64,000 bases of DNA from Streptomyces sp. NBC_01381 (GTDB lineage Bacteria; Actinomycetota; Actinomycetes; Streptomycetales; Streptomycetaceae), in the NCBI RefSeq assembly GCF_026340305.1, contig NZ_JAPEPI010000003.1, positions 496,001 through 560,000 on the forward strand. Direction: 5' to 3'. Within the stretch, counting starts at the first letter, position 1. Each line of letters begins with the position of its first letter. The notes beneath the pieces are model-generated. The model was given only the letters and a program-made list of their open reading frames with translations. It ran no database searches and was not told the origin of the DNA. Shown here in pieces: positions 60,885 to 64,000 of this stretch. The translations under genes were made by a program, and so were the position numbers.

Positions 60885-61253
60885 TCACCTGCGCATGACC
60901 TCGGCGAGCTGCTCTTCGGTCAGGGCCGGCACGGCGACGGGACGGGCGGCGGCGGCCCGCGGTCCGTCGAGGCAGAAGGCAAGACAGCGCCGCCAGGCGT
61001 GCGGCGCCGCATCCATCGACTCCCGGATCACCTGCGCCATGGCCCAGGTCAGGGTGACCAGGTCCGCCGGTTCGAAATCATGGCGCAGCTGCCCGCTCTC
61101 GTGCGCCCGCCCGATGATCCGCTCCACATGCCGAAAGCCGCGGCGGCAGGCGTCGTTCACCTCGGTGGCCTGGGGAAACCGCTGGGCCAGCGCGTCGTTG
61201 AGACCACGGTCCTCGGCCTGCAGCGCGAAGAGCCCTTCGACGAAGCCGTCCAA
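60885..61253 (-). pseudogene. truncated TetR-type regulator (C-terminal part only)
   Basis: The frame starts at a TTG as LDGFVEGLFALQAEDRGLND and reads a TetR C-terminal domain (RFPQATEVNDACRRGFRHVERII, VTLTWAMAQVIRESMD). The in-frame DNA upstream continues with ALNTASARSP, then a stop near 61303, and no helix-turn-helix is found before the next gene. So the DNA-binding half is lost. It would have regulated the divergent or neighbouring oxidoreductase. Confidence 0.7.
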
Positions 61254-61354
61254 GGGCGACCGCGCCGAGGCGGTGTTCAGCGCCTTCGGCTGACGCCTCC
61301 CGCGCTAGGGCCTGCCCGGCGAGGGGATGCCTTCGCGTCTCGGCGCGGCGGAAC

Positions 61355-62095
61355 TTACGGTTTGTGGGTTACCCAGAGCAGTTCCGCCGGCCAGCGGTGT
61401 GCCCAGTCGGGTGGGTCGGTTTCGTTGTAGCCGTTGGGTGTCCCGAGTTCGGGCCGCGGCTCGATGAGGTCGTCGATGATGAGACCCGCGCCGCGCAGGA
61501 CCTTGACCCAGTCGCCGTAAGTGAGCTGATAGCTGGTCGCGCCGTGGTCTTCGGCGATGGTGTTCAGCCCGAAGTAGTCCTGCTGCAGCGTCGTGGTCAC
61601 GCGCCTGGCGGCTTCGTCGTAGCAAGCTTCGAACCATGGACTGGCGACGTTGAACACCAGGCGCCCGCCTCGGCCCAAGACGCGTGCGGCCTGCGGGACG
61701 GCCAGGTGCGGGGGCGCCCAGCTGAGCCCACCGAAGTCGCAGAACACCAGGTCGAAGCTGTCGGCGGCGAAGGGGAGTTGTTCGGCGGCGCCTTGCACCA
61801 GCGGGTAGCGGGCCGCTCCCATCGCGCGGGTCGCTGCGGCGAGTTGGGCTTCGGACAGGTCGAACCCGACCACGGTGGCGCCCTCGGCGGCGAGCGCCCT
61901 GGACCACTGGCCGGCGCCGCAGCCGAGTTCGAGGACGCGCTTGCCGGTGACGTCGCCCAGGGCGTGCAGGTGCGCGTCGGGGATGGAGTACATGCCCCAC
62001 AGCCGGGGTGTGGCGCCGATTTGCGGGTCGTGCTCGTGCTGGTAGGCGCCGCTGATCTGGTTCCAGAGCCGCCGGTTGGCGGGGATGCTGTCCAC
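61355..62095 (-). CDS. class I SAM-dependent methyltransferase
   Basis: VLELGCGAGQWSRALAAEG is motif I and FDLVFCDFGGLSWAPPHLA carries motif IV. The start LWNQISGAYQHEHDPQIG is that of a family of small-molecule methyltransferases. GTG 62095 has GGAG seven bases upstream and is chosen over the ATG at 62134. Substrate unknown. It is monocistronic, facing the TetR remnant. Confidence 0.87.
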   Translation of the reverse strand: MDSIPANRRLWNQISGAYQHEHDPQIGATPRLWGMYSIPDAHLHALGDVTGKRVLELGCGAGQWSRALAAEGATVVGFDLSEAQLAAATRAMGAARYPLVQGAAEQLPFAADSFDLVFCDFGGLSWAPPHLAVPQAARVLGRGGRLVFNVASPWFEACYDEAARRVTTTLQQDYFGLNTIAEDHGATSYQLTYGDWVKVLRGAGLIIDDLIEPRPELGTPNGYNETDPPDWAHRWPAELLWVTHKP

Positions 62096-62202
62096 GTGCC
62101 GACTCCAGCACTGCCTGCCGGGGGCGGTCAACACGATTAGGGCACTGGCCGGCCCTCACCTCGGTCCGACCCTAGCTCGGCCCATGATCCGCCGGACGAT
62201 CC

Positions 62203-62898
62203 CTAGGCGTCCCGGCACTCCACATGGCCCCAGCCGTGCGCGTTCTTCGTGATCTTCTCGCCGGCCTCGTAGGGCTTCTGGCAGTGGCAGCGGCCGGGGA
62301 ACTTGGCCTTGATGACGGGGGCCGAAGTCGCCTTGCCGGAGGCCGACTTGGCGGTGCGTCCGGCGGTGGCCTTGCGTGCGCGGGGCGCGGCCGTCATGCG
62401 CTCGGGGCGCGGCTGTGGGATCTCCTGCGCGCCGTGGGCGGTGCCGGCCGGCTGCTGCGAGGTGGCGGCGTCGCTGGCCGCCACGTCGGCGATCGCGTTG
62501 AGGTGGTCGCCGTCCACCTGGTGGGCCGCGACATGCCGGAACGTGACCGCGCGGCCCTGCAGGAGTGCGTCGATGCGTACGACGAGCTCCTTGTTCGCGA
62601 CCGGCTTCTTCGCCGCGGTCAGCCAGCCGTTGCGCTTCCAGGAGGCGATCCACTTGGTGACCGCGTTCATCGCGTACTGGCTGTCCATCCGGACCTCCAG
62701 CGGGAGCGCGGGGTCCGTGGCCTCCAACAGCTCGGCCAGTGCGGTCAGTTCGGCCACGTTGTTCGTCGAGTGGCCGAGCGGTCCTGCCGCCCAGCGCCGC
62801 GGGGTGCCGTCGGCGTCGGCGACCACCCAGGCCCAGGCCGCGGGTCCGGGGTTCTTCTTCGCGGCTCCGTCACAGGCGGCGATGATCAAGTCAGACAT
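62203..62898 (-). CDS. rnhA: ribonuclease H with C-terminal zinc-like extension
   Basis: The RNase H fold shows the acidic residues of the catalytic centre: the first Asp in IAACDGAAKKNPGP, Glu in NVAELTALAELLE, Asp in RMDSQYAMNAV and the last Asp in NAIADVAA. It removes RNA from RNA-DNA hybrids. After residue 150 comes a basic linker and CHCQKPYEAGEKITKNAHGW with CxC and a final His-Val-Glu-Cys, which may bind zinc. ATG 62898. Confidence 0.92.
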   Translation of the reverse strand: MSDLIIAACDGAAKKNPGPAAWAWVVADADGTPRRWAAGPLGHSTNNVAELTALAELLEATDPALPLEVRMDSQYAMNAVTKWIASWKRNGWLTAAKKPVANKELVVRIDALLQGRAVTFRHVAAHQVDGDHLNAIADVAASDAATSQQPAGTAHGAQEIPQPRPERMTAAPRARKATAGRTAKSASGKATSAPVIKAKFPGRCHCQKPYEAGEKITKNAHGWGHVECRDA

Positions 62899-62972
62899 TC
62901 CTCGATGATGCCAGGAGCCGTGCCGGGACTGTGGAGCAGCCCCGGCACGGCGGGCCCTGGATCGGGATCGGG

Positions 62973-63500
62973 CTAGATGCCGAACGGTGCGGCGTAGCGG
63001 ACGGTGCCGCCGGGCAGCGGGTGCGCGGCGTCGAGGGCGAGGGCCATCATGGCCTCGTCCGGGACGTCGATGCTGATGCCGATGCCGTGGACGGAGGCAC
63101 GCGAGAACCCGAACCTCGGGTAGTACGCCGGGTGCCCGAGGACGGTGACGAAGCGCTCGCCCCGGTCCTTGGCGGCCTGAAGCGCCGCACGGATGGCCGC
63201 GGACCCGGCACCGGTCTTCTGGTACCCGGGCAGCACGGCGACGGGGGCCAGGCACAGGGCCGGCGTGTCGCCGATGTGGCAGCGGGTCAGCAGCGCGTGT
63301 CCGACGGGCTTGCCGTCCCGGTCGGTGGCGACGATGGAAAGGCCGTCCAGCCAGGACGAGTCGGCACGCAGCGCGTCGACGAGGTCGGCCTCCGCGGACG
63401 TGTCGAACGCGGCGAGGACGATGTCGCGGATGGCGGGGATGTCAGCGCCGGTCTCGGCGCGCGTGATCCACTCGTCGCTCATGGTGGGCATGGTGAACAT
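62973..63500 (-). CDS. GNAT-family N-acetyltransferase (YhbS-like)
   Basis: ITRAETGADIPAIRDIVLAAFD, the CoA loop VLPGYQKTGAGSAAIRAAL and VLGHPAYYPRFGFSRAS match YhbS-type acetyltransferases. Three in-frame ATGs (63500, 63491, 63482) could start it; none has a good ribosome site, and 63482 begins the conserved part. Substrate unknown. Confidence 0.88.
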   Translation of the reverse strand: MFTMPTMSDEWITRAETGADIPAIRDIVLAAFDTSAEADLVDALRADSSWLDGLSIVATDRDGKPVGHALLTRCHIGDTPALCLAPVAVLPGYQKTGAGSAAIRAALQAAKDRGERFVTVLGHPAYYPRFGFSRASVHGIGISIDVPDEAMMALALDAAHPLPGGTVRYAAPFGI

Positions 63501-63542
63501 GATGGATGCGAATCCGTTTCATGGTGGGTTCGTGTGAGTGTC

Positions 63543-63571
63543 GCCCCGCGAGCTCACGCTCCCGGCGGGGC
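63543..63571. terminator. GC-rich hairpin
   Basis: GCCCCGC (63543-63549) and GCGGGGC (63565-63571) form a perfect seven-pair stem with a 15-base loop. No T-run follows. It lies just downstream of the 22-residue frame on the minus strand. Confidence 0.45.
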
Positions 63572-63585
63572 ACATCCGGCTGAGG

Positions 63586-63654
63586 TCAGGCCGCGACCCG
63601 GGACGTGAGGGCGGTCCGGGCGGTGCGCATGGCAGCGGCCTTGAGCGCGGTCAT
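63586..63654 (-). CDS. possible 22-aa peptide
   Basis: MTALKAAAMRTARTALTSR followed by VAA is an amphipathic, positively charged peptide. GGGAGGTGGGG lies directly before the ATG, an unusually strong ribosome site, and a hairpin follows 15 bp after the stop. It lies upstream of the acetyltransferase gene in the same direction, so a leader or regulatory peptide is possible. Too short to judge by composition. Confidence 0.3.
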   Translation of the reverse strand: MTALKAAAMRTARTALTSRVAA

Positions 63655-63720
63655 CAACCCCACCTCCCGACTTCCTCAGCAATCCGGTCGAACACGAACG
63701 CCGAACACACTATCAGTCGG

Positions 63721-64000
63721 TCAGTAAGGGCTGTGCATCGTGAGGTAGCGGATGTCGAGGTCGGATTCCAGGTAGTCCATCCGCCGCTCCCAGAAGTCGC
63801 GCATGTGGGGCAGGTCCAGGTGCGCGTCGAGATCGCCCTGGGAGCGCCAGGCCTCGTAGAAGACGAAGACGCCCGGCTCGTCGCGGTCCTCGTGGAAGTG
63901 GTACTGCAGGCAGCCGGGCTCCTGCCGGGTCGGTTCCACGAACGAGAGCAGGAGCCGCTTCAGCTCCGCGGCGCGTTCGGGCTTGGGGCGAGCGATGCCG
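63721..64000 (-). CDS. antibiotic-biosynthesis (ABM) monooxygenase, 5' end cut
   Basis: The visible 92 residues include ELKRLLLSFVEPTRQEPGCL, then FHEDRDEPGVFVFYEAWRSQGDLDAH, LDLPHMRDFW, the ABM ferredoxin-like fold of small cofactor-free oxygenases such as YgiN. The start lies beyond the right edge; a GTG at 63939 is internal. A quinol or polyphenol substrate is possible. Confidence 0.87.
   Translation of the reverse strand, partial: GIARPKPERAAELKRLLLSFVEPTRQEPGCLQYHFHEDRDEPGVFVFYEAWRSQGDLDAHLDLPHMRDFWERRMDYLESDLDIRYLTMHSPY

Overview
The window looks like one contig of a Streptomyces-type actinomycete. Evidence: very high GC, GTG/TTG starts and ATGA-type overlaps, purine-rich ribosome sites, the actinomycete urease order ureA-B-C-F-G-D, a DUF397/XRE/HATPase trio, a C-di-AMP (ydaO-type) riboswitch in front of a cell-wall hydrolase, DUF2637/Spd and FtsK-like transfer genes, and many single-domain stress and redox genes.

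Region 1 (1-7.7 kb) is accessory DNA. A leftward operon runs from an SCO3933-family regulator (4683) through an FtsK/TraSA-type DNA translocase with a one-base frameshift (4327-2995), several 50-60 residue zinc-ribbon or unknown proteins, DUF2637/Spd-like membrane proteins and a C5-cytosine methylase cut by the window edge. This is the transfer half of an actinomycete integrative and conjugative element (AICE). Rep, Xis and Int are not visible and would lie to the left if present. Divergent from it are an XRE regulator, with three GGAC-N6-GTCC-like operators at its promoter, and a coupled cutA. To the right lie about 700 bp of non-coding DNA full of long inverted repeats, then a two-gene, lower-GC module (membrane protein plus nucleotidyltransferase-like protein).

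Region 2 (8-29.5 kb) is chromosomal. The urease operon has a GlnR-like box upstream. It is followed by a lone Phd antitoxin, an RibD/DHFR-like reductase, lipoprotein and DinB genes, a clpP with a small partner gene, the riboswitch-controlled NlpC/P60 hydrolase, a LysE/LysR pair, the HATPase/XRE/DUF397 set, and biotin synthesis (bioF divergent from bioB-bioA-bioD). The bio locus carries a degenerate duplicated bioA/bioD junction and, after bioD, a 93-bp minisatellite that appears to derive from the bioD 3' end. A methyltransferase, two VOC proteins and a Fic/Doc-like toxin with its antitoxin follow.

Region 3 (29.5-50.1 kb) holds a MacB/FtsX-type ABC exporter, an F420-type LLM oxidoreductase, an ArsO-like flavoprotein divergent from an ArsR repressor, two paralogous membrane-anchored PQQ-type beta-propellers, a large unknown gene, a tRNA-like element, a YrhB/Imm35 gene, an APC permease, an SDR, an acetyltransferase, two tandem CNNM/CorC transport proteins and an ABC-F ATPase.

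Region 4 (50.1-64 kb) holds a barstar gene overlapping an antisense holin, a PIG-L deacetylase, DinB, cupin and GlxA-type regulator genes, a large secreted Asp-box propeller, an MFS exporter divergent from a LysR regulator, a run of small enzymes, two decayed genes (a duplicate remnant and a headless TetR), RNase H, and a monooxygenase cut by the right edge.
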